From Flavobacterium galactosidilyticum (GTDB lineage: Bacteria > Bacteroidota > Bacteroidia > Flavobacteriales > Flavobacteriaceae): a DNA stretch of 64,000 nt. Where the stretch lies: NCBI RefSeq assembly GCF_020911945.1, contig NZ_CP087135.1, positions 620,001 through 684,000 of the forward strand, in the 5' to 3' direction. The notes below the pieces were generated by a model, which made no database searches, had not been told where the DNA came from, and saw only the letters and a list, made by a program, of their open reading frames with translations. How positions within the stretch are numbered: position 1 is the first letter of the stretch; each line of letters begins with the position of its first letter. Shown here in pieces: positions 27,668-36,685 of the stretch. The position numbers and the translations under genes are program-made.

Positions 27668-27842
27668 GCTTTCTAGAAAAAGTTATACTTCTATTCACCT
27701 TTTCCAAATGAGATACTTTAAAAATTGAATTTATTATAAAGCAGGCATGATTTAATCTTTCTAATGGTGTTTTATCTCTATAAAAAGTAACATGATCATC
27801 TGCTTCCTCAAAAGTACATTTTGTGACAACACTTCGATCCAT
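27657..27842 (-). CDS. Small protein paired with nucleotidyltransferase
   Basis: 61 residues, intact. I recall similar proteins (TKCTFEEADDHVTFY, KTPLERLNHACFIINSIF, KVNRSITFSRKH) encoded immediately upstream of nucleotidyltransferase genes in Bacteroidota. No DNA-binding or catalytic motif is seen. It overlaps the dead nucleotidyltransferase by 11 nt and starts 24 nt after nifU, so it is transcribed within the Fe-S operon. It may be an orphaned antitoxin-like partner. That function is inference. Confidence 0.65.
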   Translation of the reverse strand: MDRSVVTKCTFEEADDHVTFYRDKTPLERLNHACFIINSIFKVSHLEKVNRSITFSRKHGK

Positions 27843-27866
27843 TTTTATAGTTTCGATGATATAAAT

Positions 27867-28106
27867 TTACAAAATATTCACAACCGTTTCTATTTGTGGC
27901 GCAAACTTTTTAATTGTTGTCTCCACTCCTGCTCTAAGCGTCATTTGGTTTACACTACAGCTAGTACAAGCTCCTTCAAGACGCACTTTGACATGCTTTC
28001 CGTCCTCTATAGAAATCAGCGTAATATCGCCGCCATCAGAAACTAAAAAAGGTCTAATTTCCTCTAGTGCTTTTTGAACTTCTATTGTTAATTCGTCTGT
28101 TGTCAT
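27867..28106 (-). CDS. NifU-family Fe-S scaffold protein
   Basis: 79 residues: a stand-alone NifU C-terminal domain with the cluster-binding GACTSC (Cys47, Cys50). Members carry or transfer [4Fe-4S] clusters. It lies 36 nt downstream of mrp and 24 nt upstream of the small gene at 27842, inside the same operon. Confidence 0.93.
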   Translation of the reverse strand: MTTDELTIEVQKALEEIRPFLVSDGGDITLISIEDGKHVKVRLEGACTSCSVNQMTLRAGVETTIKKFAPQIETVVNIL

Positions 28107-28142
28107 ATTTATTTTATTATTCCCCGTCGGAGATTAGTAAGC

Positions 28143-29279
28143 TTATTTCTTAACCGATGAACAACCTGCCATAGTTGTTATTTTTACAGCTTCAGTAGCT
28201 GGTAAATTCTCGTTTCTGCTAATTACTTCACGAACTACATTACGTGTAATTTCTTCAAAAACCGTTTCAATCAAAGAACCTGTTTGCATAGCAGCAGGAC
28301 GACCAAAATCTCCAGCCTCACGTATAGATTGTACAATTGGCACTTCTCCTAAGAATGGAACTTCTAAATCTTCTGCAAGATTCTTAGCACCTTCTTTTCC
28401 AAAAATGTAATATTTATTTTCTGGCAACTCTTCCGGTGTAAAATAAGCCATATTTTCGATAATTCCTAAAACAGGCACATTGATTGCATCAGACATAAAC
28501 ATAGAAACTCCTTTTTTAGCATCAGCCAAAGCTACTGCTTGCGGCGTACTTACAATTACAACACCAGTAATAGGTAATGCTTGCACAATTGAAAGGTGAA
28601 TGTCACCTGTTCCCGGAGGTAAATCGACTAACATAAAGTCTAGTTCACCCCAATCAGCATCAAATATCATTTGGTTCAAAGCTTTTGAAGCCATTGGTCC
28701 TCTCCAAATAACTGCTTGACTTGGCGATGTGAAAAATCCAATAGAAAGGATTTTCACTTCGTAACTTTCAACTGGTTTCATTTTTGATTTACCGTCAATG
28801 GTAACAGAAATTGGTTTTTCACTTTCTACATCAAACATAATAGGCATAGACGGCCCGTAAATATCAGCATCAAGGATTCCAACTGAGAATCCCATTTTAG
28901 CTAATGATACTGCTAAATTTGCAGTAACAGTAGATTTACCTACTCCACCTTTACCAGAGGCTACACCAATGATATTTTTTATTCCAGGAATTGCTTTTCC
29001 TTTTATTTGATTTGGATTTTCTGCAACTGCAGCCTCCACTTTAGTATTTACTTTCACTTTAGCATCGGGAGAAACTAAATCGTGAATTGTTTTTTTGATG
29101 TCGTCTTCCGCTCTTTTTTTAATGTGCATTGCTGGAGTGTGTAATACTAGATCGACTACAACCTCGTCTCCAAAAGTAATTACATTTGCTACCGCACCGC
29201 TCTCTACCATATTTTTTCCTTCTCCAGCTACAGTTATTGTTTCTAAAGCTTTAAGAATATCTTTTCTATCTAATTTCAT
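28143..29279 (-). CDS. Mrp/ApbC-type P-loop Fe-S carrier
   Basis: 378 residues. An N-terminal DUF59/MIP18-like domain (about 1-85) is followed by a Mrp ATPase with the deviant Walker A GKGGVGKST near 109-117, DADIYGPSMP and DLPPGTGDIHLS. These proteins deliver Fe-S clusters. The CxxC that usually follows ENM in E. coli Mrp is absent here (IENMAYFTPEELPENKYY); the only tail cysteine is in AGCSSVKK. It is the first gene of the Fe-S operon. A TATCTTTG -7 element lies 70 nt upstream (complement of 29350-29357). Confidence 0.92.
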   Translation of the reverse strand: MKLDRKDILKALETITVAGEGKNMVESGAVANVITFGDEVVVDLVLHTPAMHIKKRAEDDIKKTIHDLVSPDAKVKVNTKVEAAVAENPNQIKGKAIPGIKNIIGVASGKGGVGKSTVTANLAVSLAKMGFSVGILDADIYGPSMPIMFDVESEKPISVTIDGKSKMKPVESYEVKILSIGFFTSPSQAVIWRGPMASKALNQMIFDADWGELDFMLVDLPPGTGDIHLSIVQALPITGVVIVSTPQAVALADAKKGVSMFMSDAINVPVLGIIENMAYFTPEELPENKYYIFGKEGAKNLAEDLEVPFLGEVPIVQSIREAGDFGRPAAMQTGSLIETVFEEITRNVVREVISRNENLPATEAVKITTMAGCSSVKK

Positions 29280-29629
29280 TTTTAACTCACTTTTTTCTGT
29301 TGGTATTTTACACCAAAATATTATCTTTATTTAAACTGACTTCAGATTACAAAGATAGCGGATTAAGTTCTTTAAATAAAGGAATTGGATTGATTTATTG
29401 CTGATAGAATTGAATGTGTTTCTCGATTTATAAAGGAAAATTAAAATACAATACGTAGTACATCATAAGACCTACAGGTTACATATTATAACTCATAGAA
29501 GATTAAAAATTACCTATAAATATTGGATAATAAAAATGAATTGACAGTTGGCATTTCTCTAACAATCACAAGCATTTTTGAATTTTAAATGACTAAATAA
29601 AACACCGATTAAATGAAGATTAAGTGTTA
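29280..29629. other. Intergenic region between mrp and the alkyltransferase-like gene
   Basis: 350 nt, AT-rich, with the mrp -7 element at 29350-29357 (complement). I see no gene, RNA or convincing terminator in the rest. Confidence 0.55.
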
Positions 29630-29956
29630 TTAAATTTGCACCTCTGGTCTCCAGAAAACCGTGTCAAAATCCTGGACTTGATTATCAATAATCTTTATAC
29701 CTTCGTTTTCCAGTAATTGTTGCATAAGATTTGTTCCGTCAAAATGTAGTTTTCCTGTAAGTAAACCGTTTCTATTTACTACGCGATGTGCTGGAACATC
29801 CTCTAGCTTATGTGAGGCATTCATCGCCCAACCCACCATTCGAGCAGAGCGTGCAGTTCCTAAAGCTTTTGCAATTGCACCAAAAGACGTGACTCTACCG
29901 TAAGGAATTTGTCTAACTACCGCATATACACATTCAAAAAAGTTAACATCAGCCAT
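29630..29956 (-). CDS. Alkyltransferase-like protein (ATL)
   Basis: 108 residues matching the C-terminal DNA-binding domain of O6-alkylguanine-DNA alkyltransferase (PYGRVTSFGAIAKALG, ARMVGWAM). The active-site PCHRV is PAHRV (residues 55-59), so the acceptor cysteine is replaced by alanine. ATL proteins bind alkylated guanine and pass it to nucleotide excision repair rather than reversing it. Last gene of a trmB-LysE-ATL run on the minus strand. Confidence 0.92.
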   Translation of the reverse strand: MADVNFFECVYAVVRQIPYGRVTSFGAIAKALGTARSARMVGWAMNASHKLEDVPAHRVVNRNGLLTGKLHFDGTNLMQQLLENEGIKIIDNQVQDFDTVFWRPEVQI

Positions 29957-30002
29957 TTTTATAAATAATGTAAAAATTAATTTTAAAATTTAATTACAAC
30001 AT

Positions 30003-30638
30003 TTAATTGAGGTAATATTTTATAATATTGATTAGCGTAATCAACGATACTAATCCCGTAATACTCCCGATAATAGTATTCATGTTACGCATAAAATAAT
30101 CCGTTTTGTCCTGTATTTTTTGAAAGAAAGTGATATAAAAATAAAACACTAGAAAGGAACCTAAAACCACACCGGTTACAAAAACAAAAACTGATGTAAT
30201 ATCAAAATAAAATAAATTATATGACGCTAATGAGACACTTACAAAAACATAATAGGGAATAGGAAAAAAGTTAAGCGCTGATAGCAGCATGCCAAGAAAA
30301 AAACGAGTTGAGGTGCTCTTCTTTTTTATCTTTCCCTTTTTCTTTTTTGGCTTTTTTGCAATAAACAAGAAGTAGATAGTTAACAGTAAAAAAATACCAA
30401 AACCCACTTCTCGCAATAAAACAACAACATCAGGGCGCGCTTTGATAAATTGTGCGAAAAATATTGCCAGTGATGCTTGAAAGAAAATTATTATTACCGC
30501 ACCTAAAACAAACCAATAAGCACTTCTTTTCCCTTCTTTGAGATTCACTTTTGCCGCTGTCATATTTATTAACCCTGGCGGAGTAATACCTATACAAGCA
30601 GTAATAAAACCCAAAAACAAAGAAGTGATTAAATTCAT
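30003..30638 (-). CDS. LysE-family transporter
   Basis: 211 residues with about six hydrophobic segments. The N-terminus (FLGFITACIGITPPGLINMTAAKVNLKEG) resembles LysE/RhtB amino-acid exporters. A Lys-rich stretch (KKPKKKKGKIKKKS, about 94-107) forms a cytoplasmic loop. The substrate is unknown. It lies between trmB and the ATL gene with short gaps. Confidence 0.8.
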   Translation of the reverse strand: MNLITSLFLGFITACIGITPPGLINMTAAKVNLKEGKRSAYWFVLGAVIIIFFQASLAIFFAQFIKARPDVVVLLREVGFGIFLLLTIYFLFIAKKPKKKKGKIKKKSTSTRFFLGMLLSALNFFPIPYYVFVSVSLASYNLFYFDITSVFVFVTGVVLGSFLVFYFYITFFQKIQDKTDYFMRNMNTIIGSITGLVSLITLINIIKYYLN

Positions 30639-30686
30639 AATTAAAATGCGAGTGTCAAAAAAAAGAAAACTTCATCAAATATAAAA

Positions 30687-31364
30687 CTATTCTTTAATTT
30701 TGAATCGGATATATGTGATTGCCTTATTAACTTCTAAATATTGTTTTTCGTAAAATGTTTGAAAAGCAGTCACTTCCTCCGGACTTCCTTCATTTACGTA
30801 AACATTATGATTGGCATACAAAACTTCATGACCTTCACCGTGCAATAACCCTAAAGTATAACCGTGCATGAATTCACTATCCGTTTTTAGGTTAACAACG
30901 CCATCCTTTTTAAGGATTCTTTTATACAATTGTAAAAACTCTGAATTAGTCATTCTATGTTTTGTACGCTTGTATTTTATTTGCGGATCTGGGAAGGTAA
31001 TCCAGATTTCGTCCACTTCATTTTCAGCAAAAATATGATTGATCAATTCGATTTGAGTTCGAATAAAAGCTACATTATGCAAGCCAGTTTCTACAGCCGT
31101 TTTAGCACCACGCCAGAAACGAGCTCCTTTAATATCAATTCCCACAAAGTTTTTGTTAGGATATCTTTCCGCTAAACCTACAGAGTATTCTCCTTTTCCA
31201 CAGCCTAGTTCAAGTACAAGTGGGTTTTCATTTTTAAAGAAATCGGAATTCCATTTTCCTCTAAGCGGAAATAAATCTCCTACTACTTCCTCTCTTGAAG
31301 GTTGAAAAACATTATTGAATGTCTCGTTTTCTTTGAATCTCTTTAATTTATTTTTACTTCCCAC
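30687..31364 (-). CDS. trmB: tRNA (guanine-N7)-methyltransferase
   Basis: 225 residues, full length. SAM-binding motif LELGCGKGEYSVGLAE, followed by NFVGIDIKGARFW and the catalytic/substrate loop ITFPDPQIKYKRTKHR typical of TrmB, which makes m7G46 in tRNA. First gene of the trmB-LysE-ATL cluster. Confidence 0.96.
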   Translation of the reverse strand: MGSKNKLKRFKENETFNNVFQPSREEVVGDLFPLRGKWNSDFFKNENPLVLELGCGKGEYSVGLAERYPNKNFVGIDIKGARFWRGAKTAVETGLHNVAFIRTQIELINHIFAENEVDEIWITFPDPQIKYKRTKHRMTNSEFLQLYKRILKKDGVVNLKTDSEFMHGYTLGLLHGEGHEVLYANHNVYVNEGSPEEVTAFQTFYEKQYLEVNKAITYIRFKIKE

Positions 31365-31568
31365 TTTTTTAAATATATTTACTTCGTATAATTCGACTTT
31401 TAGTCTCGGCTGGCAAAATTAAGGAATTATATAAGACCGAACAGCGTACAATGAAAAAAACGTTTTTTAAAATCTTAATTTGGTTATGTTTTTGCGAATT
31501 AATCATTCCAGATCTCAGCTAAGCATTCTATTTCTGTCAATTTTAGTTATCCACTCATTATCAATGCC

Positions 31569-31599
31569 TTTGTATCAAGGAAATATTTTTCTATCTTTC
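31569..31599 (+). promoter_or_regulatory. Promoter of the first L,D-transpeptidase gene
   Basis: TTTG (31569-31572), 19 nt, TATCTTTC (31592-31599), one base off the -7 consensus. The start site would lie about 10 nt before the ATG, giving a very short leader. Confidence 0.6.
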
Positions 31600-31615
31600 C
31601 AAAAATATTCAGGCG

Positions 31616-33214
31616 ATGAAACAACTCTACATAAGTTTTATACTTCTTTCACTAAGCTTTTCAAACTCATACGCCTATCAAAATAAAACAACCAAAGCTG
31701 TCGATAAGATTGTTGTAACTAAAAAAACGCAACCAACAAAAACTCCAATCAAAATTAGCAATGCTATTATTGCAAATTTTGTAAATAAATATCCCAACTT
31801 AAAAACATACCGATCAGACCTTAATAATTTATACCTCAAAAGGAATTACAAATCGATTTGGTTTGGAGGGAAAGGGCTCATAGAGTTTGCTAACTTATTA
31901 TATGCTAAAACAAATGAATTAGAACAGGAAGGTTTGCAGTCAAAATTTGCTTATAAGAATAAAATTAACTCCATATTTACCGAAAAAACGACAAAAAACC
32001 TTGCATCCGTAGATACTGAATTATTGCTATCTGCTATGTATTTATTTTATGCGCAAAAAGTCTACAAAGGCATAGAATCTGATAAAATTAAAGAAATTGG
32101 GTGGCTTATTCCTCAAAAAAACCTTTCCTACGCTACCTTATTAAGTTATTTGCTCGTTGACCCAAAGGCATTGGATAAAAATGATACTGCGCAATTTAAT
32201 CAATATTATAAACTAAGGGAAGTTTTAAAGAAATACCGCAAAATAGAACAAAATGGCGGATGGAATAAAATTGTAAGGGACACATTAGTCTTCGAATTAA
32301 AGCCTGGTGATAGTTCGCAAACCATTGGCCAAATTAGACAACGATTAGCTACAACTGGTGATTTACATTCTGATTCTAAAAGTAATCGCTATGATCAGGA
32401 GCTAATTGATGGGGTTATAAATTTCAAAAAAAGAAATGGATACAACGAAGATCCAGTCATTACTTTCAGTCAGATATCCAGAATGAATATCCCTATTGAA
32501 AACTACATCAAAACCATTATGGTTAACATGGAACGTTGCCGATGGATTGACCCTGAAATGACTAAAGCAGCTCAATATATTATCGTAAATATTCCGTCCT
32601 ACAAACTTTTCTTTGTAAGAAATGGCAAAACAGAACTAGAATCAAATGTTTTTGTAGGTGGAACGATGAATGAAACGGTAATATTTAGCGGCAACATTAA
32701 TTACATGGTATTTAGTCCGTACTGGAACATCCCAACAAGCATAGTGCAGAGCGAAATCAAAACGGCTTTGGAGCAAAATAAGAACTATCTAGTTGAAAAT
32801 GAAATGGAGTCGATAAAGGGTCGCGTTAGACAAAAACCAGGTCCTAAAAATCCACTAGGTAAAGTCAAGTTTATTTTCCCCAATTCTAACGACATCTATT
32901 TGCATGGATCGCCATCAAAAAGTTTATTTCAATCAGAGTATCGAGCGTATAGTCACGGTTGCATCAATGTCAACAAGTCTGAAGAGTTGGCGTATTTAAT
33001 TTTAAAAGACAACACTGAATGGCCTGTGGAGCGGATTAAAAGCGCAATGGAAGGCGGCAAAGAAATAACTTGTATGTTAAAAGAAAAACTACCAGTTCAC
33101 ATGGGCTATTTCACCGCTTGGGTAAGCGATTCAGGCGAAATTAGTTTTTTTAATGATATTTATGAACGTGACGATCGCTTAGCGGAGATTCTTTTTTCTG
33201 AAGATTATAATTAA
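31616..33214 (+). CDS. L,D-transpeptidase (YcbB-like), paralogue 1
   Basis: 532 residues. A signal peptide (MKQLYISFILLSLSFSNSYA) leads to a large N-terminal region and a peptidoglycan-binding-like segment (LKPGDSSQTIGQIRQRL). The C-terminal YkuD domain carries the motif YLHGSPSKSLF..SHGCINV with catalytic Cys near residue 448. Such enzymes make 3-3 crosslinks in periplasmic peptidoglycan. A close paralogue lies at 36686. Confidence 0.92.
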   Translation: MKQLYISFILLSLSFSNSYAYQNKTTKAVDKIVVTKKTQPTKTPIKISNAIIANFVNKYPNLKTYRSDLNNLYLKRNYKSIWFGGKGLIEFANLLYAKTNELEQEGLQSKFAYKNKINSIFTEKTTKNLASVDTELLLSAMYLFYAQKVYKGIESDKIKEIGWLIPQKNLSYATLLSYLLVDPKALDKNDTAQFNQYYKLREVLKKYRKIEQNGGWNKIVRDTLVFELKPGDSSQTIGQIRQRLATTGDLHSDSKSNRYDQELIDGVINFKKRNGYNEDPVITFSQISRMNIPIENYIKTIMVNMERCRWIDPEMTKAAQYIIVNIPSYKLFFVRNGKTELESNVFVGGTMNETVIFSGNINYMVFSPYWNIPTSIVQSEIKTALEQNKNYLVENEMESIKGRVRQKPGPKNPLGKVKFIFPNSNDIYLHGSPSKSLFQSEYRAYSHGCINVNKSEELAYLILKDNTEWPVERIKSAMEGGKEITCMLKEKLPVHMGYFTAWVSDSGEISFFNDIYERDDRLAEILFSEDYN

Positions 33215-33216
33215 AA

Positions 33217-33723
33217 CTATTGTTTCGCCTGTAATTTTTTTATTAGCAAATCTTCAGATTGTTTAATCTTAATTGCTTCGCCAGAACTCTCATTAGGAAT
33301 AGTCATTGACAAAACATAATGCTTTATTTTCCATTCCTTATTTATTTTAACCAATACTCCTGACCCGCGACAAATTTTCATTTGCGTATTCAACAATTCA
33401 TCAAACCAAGCGATTTTTCCAGATTTATCAATAAATACATGTCGCTCTAAAGTTGTAAAATCCCAAGCTTTCCCTTTGTCAAAATGAGGTTTCGCATAGA
33501 CTTGAAATGCTTTTTTATTCCAATTCTCTGTCGCATCAGTACCAATAAAAACAGCGTCGTCGGTCATTAAACCAAAATAAGATTCATAATTAGCAGCTGC
33601 TGCCGCTTTATGCCAATCATCAATAGTTGTGTTAATAGTTGCTTCAGCGCTTACCTCATTTTCCATCAAGCTTTTGCACCCTGACACAACCAGTACTATA
33701 AAAATGGCTATTACTTTTTTCAT
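33217..33723 (-). CDS. NTF2-like (SnoaL-type) lipoprotein
   Basis: 168 residues. Lipoprotein signal ending VVSGC, then an NTF2-like fold (TTIDDWHKAAAAANYESYFGLM, DDAVFIGTDATENW, KIAWFDELLN, WKIKHYVLSMTIPNE). This family often acts on small hydrophobic molecules or as a scaffold, and no specific activity can be assigned. It ends 3 nt after the convergent L,D-transpeptidase and lies 12 nt downstream of the AsmA gene. Confidence 0.85.
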   Translation of the reverse strand: MKKVIAIFIVLVVSGCKSLMENEVSAEATINTTIDDWHKAAAAANYESYFGLMTDDAVFIGTDATENWNKKAFQVYAKPHFDKGKAWDFTTLERHVFIDKSGKIAWFDELLNTQMKICRGSGVLVKINKEWKIKHYVLSMTIPNESSGEAIKIKQSEDLLIKKLQAKQ

Positions 33724-33735
33724 GTTATATCGTTT

Positions 33736-36192
33736 TTATTCGTGGTTTTTATCCCATTTTATTTTTACTTTCCCGTCTTCATCAATGGCAAGCAAATGCA
33801 ATACAATTCCATTGTAACGCTTTTCAGCTCGCTCTGCTTTGTTCTTTATTAGTTGGTCATTTTTTGGATTTCTAAGAGGAATAGTCATCGCTAAATTTGT
33901 ACCACTGCCAAATGAGTACACTCCATTAACATCTAAATTTATAACATTAGAACTTACTTTTAGCTCATTGACATTCACTAATTCGCCATTTATCTCGAAC
34001 CCGCCTGACAACGTCCTGAAAATTATATTATTAACATCTCTAAAAGGAAAAGCAAACTTTGCGACATTAGTAATAGGTTTAAAATTAATCAATGCTCCTT
34101 GATTCACATTAAACTGAGCTGTACCTGAAAGAGAATTGGTTTTCAACTCTCCGCTTGCAAGTAACTTTCCTTGTACTGACGCTGAGGCCGTTAAAAATCC
34201 TTCTAAATTATTAGGTTTGAATGATACAATGCCAAAATTATTTACTGATGTTAAGAATTTAGCAATATTAACTTTATTAATTTTAGTATTTGATTTCAAA
34301 ATAAAGTCATTTTTATAAGGAGCTAATTTCCCTTCAAACGAAATGTTTCCGCCCGAGCTTTCTACAGAGCCGTTTTTTACAATTACTTCGTTGTTGACTA
34401 GTAAAACCGTAGCTTTAGCATTAGTTGCTTCTAGTTTACTATACACCATTTTGTCCGCTTTCAAAGAAAGTAAAACTTGGCATTTTTCAATAACAGAAGT
34501 CATTTCTCTAGAAAAATTATCTGCTGTAGTTTTCTTTTTTGGAACTTGCTGACCAGAGTTTGTGATAATCCCAACAACTTGTTTCACATCCAGAAACGGT
34601 GCGTAAATATCCCAATCGACAACCATTTTCTCTGGACTATCATAATATAAAGTCAGGAAATTATTTATTTTTCCTTCCATTAATACATTATTTCGACGGT
34701 CTTTAAAATTAATTTTTTTTATTAAAAGCGCTTCTTCTGTAAAATCTAGGTGAACATCTGTTTTTACGAAAGTAAGATTGCGAGGACCATATTTTGCAAC
34801 AGCTCCCTTAACGTCTATTTTTCCAGTGAAGAGCGGCTTTTTAATTTTCAAGTCCATGACATTGAAATTAAAATCTAAACTCACATTAGCTTTTCCGCCA
34901 GAAAAATGTACTAAATCCTTCGATACAATTTCATTTAATTGAGCAATATCAAAATTTGATTTGAAACTACCAGCAGCTACGGTCTTTTCAAAATTTGAAA
35001 TTACACCCTGAGGAATTGAGAATGGAATTGTTTTATATTTTCCAGAAAACTCAGTGATTACAATTGTAGAATTAGCATCATTGCAACCATCTTCTTTACT
35101 ATACTGATTGGTGAAGTTGGCATTAAAACTACAATCAGCTATAAGTCCATCCGGTATTTTTAATTCATTGTTTTTAATTTTTGTAGCCACCTTAATTTCT
35201 GGATCACCGGTGGAGTTCATATCGCCCACAATTGTACAACTTACATTTATAGGATCTTTTAGATTAAATTGATTTGTCTTCTAACTAATATTTGCACTTA
35301 GCAAGTCAGAGGCATCTTTCCATAAAATTTTTGCTTTTATAGCAATATCAAATGGGGATGTATTTTTATCCAAGCTAAAATTCGCTTTAACGTTAAAAAG
35401 GTCTTTGCCAATTAAAAGTTTTTCAGCACTAACACTAATTTGATTTTTTACCAGTGAAAAATTAACTTTCAAAATTCCTTCAACAACTTTATCTTTAATA
35501 AAAGTTCCCCTCTGCGCATTGAAAGCCATGCTCTTGGCTATCGTTTTTAAGTAAATATTGGTATTCCAGTCGTCAGTTTCAAAATCTATTTTACTTTTCA
35601 GTGCAATTACATCAAAATCAAACAACTTATTTCCTAGTTGGTTTTCAGAGATGAAATGTACTTGCTCTAAAATAATTTGATTGACGCTAGAAGTCGTCGC
35701 ACTTTCAGAATTCTTTTTTTTGGGTTTAGCCTTAAAAATAGCCGTATTTACAAGACCATCTTTCCCTTTAAACAAATGTAATGTAGCATTGTGGATTTCG
35801 ATCTTATCAATATTTATTTCATTTGTAATCAAATCTAACAGATCGATTCGTACTTCAATTTGTTCTGCCTTTAGCAAAGTCCTTTTATGCACAGTCCACA
35901 AACTGTCTTTTAATTCCACTCGGCTTAAAGCCAAAGTCATATTCGGGAAACCCTTTAGGAATTTGTATTTTACATCTCCAATATGAATCGTTCCAGTAAT
36001 ATTTTCATTTATTTTATTATTAATTTGAGTAGTAATCTTAGCCTTATTATTATTAAAATAAACAGCTAGAACGACAATTGAAGTCGATAAAATGATAAAA
36101 ACGCCCAAAAAGAAAAAACCAATCCTCTTGATTAATTTCCTAAAACTTTCAGTTTTACTATATGTTTGCATGCGTTCCCATAATTGATTCAT
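33736..36192 (-). pseudogene. AsmA-family protein split by an in-frame stop
   Basis: One continuous reading frame of 819 codons from MNQLW (36192) to 33736, interrupted by a single TAG at 35281-35283. The N-terminal part has a membrane segment near residues 24-46 (FFFLGVFIILSTSIVVLAVYF), then AsmA-type beta-rich repeats (INDEL-like TGTIHIGDVKYKF, IEIHNATLHLFKGKDG). The C-terminal part (LASGELKTNSLSGTAQFNVN, LAMTIPLRNP) is the usual AsmA tail. Family members shape lipid transport and envelope biogenesis. The frame is the same on both sides of the stop, so nonsense mutation, readthrough or a sequencing error are all possible. Confidence 0.85.
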
Positions 36193-36636
36193 ATCTATCA
36201 GTAATTTAAAATACAAGGTAACTAAAAATATAGGAAGCTGAAATGAATTATATAAAAAATGAATTTGCAGCGTAAATCATCACCAACTTAAAAGCTATAA
36301 GTTTTTTTTTACTAAAAGATTAATTAACAATAAACTGAAAGAGAACGCCTTTATTAATTTAACTTGTCGATAATAGCATCTTATATTTAAATTTTGAGCC
36401 TAAAAACTAGCAAGATCATTACATAATGTACTAGCATTATTTCATAATTTTTGGATTCAAATGCCTTAATAATTGTGGTAAAAAACCGGTAAAATCAAAA
36501 ATAGGCACCCTATAATATTGCTAATGAGCAATATATAAAATATTTTTAGTTATTTTACAGATAAAATATACGCATCAAACCCTACTAACAAAAATACCAC
36601 TCTCTAAACACTCGTAGTGAGATAGTGTATTTGATG
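36193..36636. other. Divergent intergenic region
   Basis: About 450 nt of AT-rich sequence between the AsmA gene and the second L,D-transpeptidase gene. No coding or structured element stands out. Confidence 0.5.
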
Positions 36637-36644
36637 TATTTTTG
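36637..36644 (+). promoter_or_regulatory. Probable -7 element of the second L,D-transpeptidase gene
   Basis: TATTTTTG matches TANNTTTG. The -33 position reads TAG rather than TTG. The leader would be about 35 nt. Confidence 0.45.
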
Positions 36645-36685
36645 TACGTCATTTAAAAAATTCTTTGCGAATTAAAATTTGAATT

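Noticed and set aside
31480..31686. A 68-codon frame before the first L,D-transpeptidase
   Set aside because: It overlaps the promoter and signal peptide region in another frame and looks like chance.
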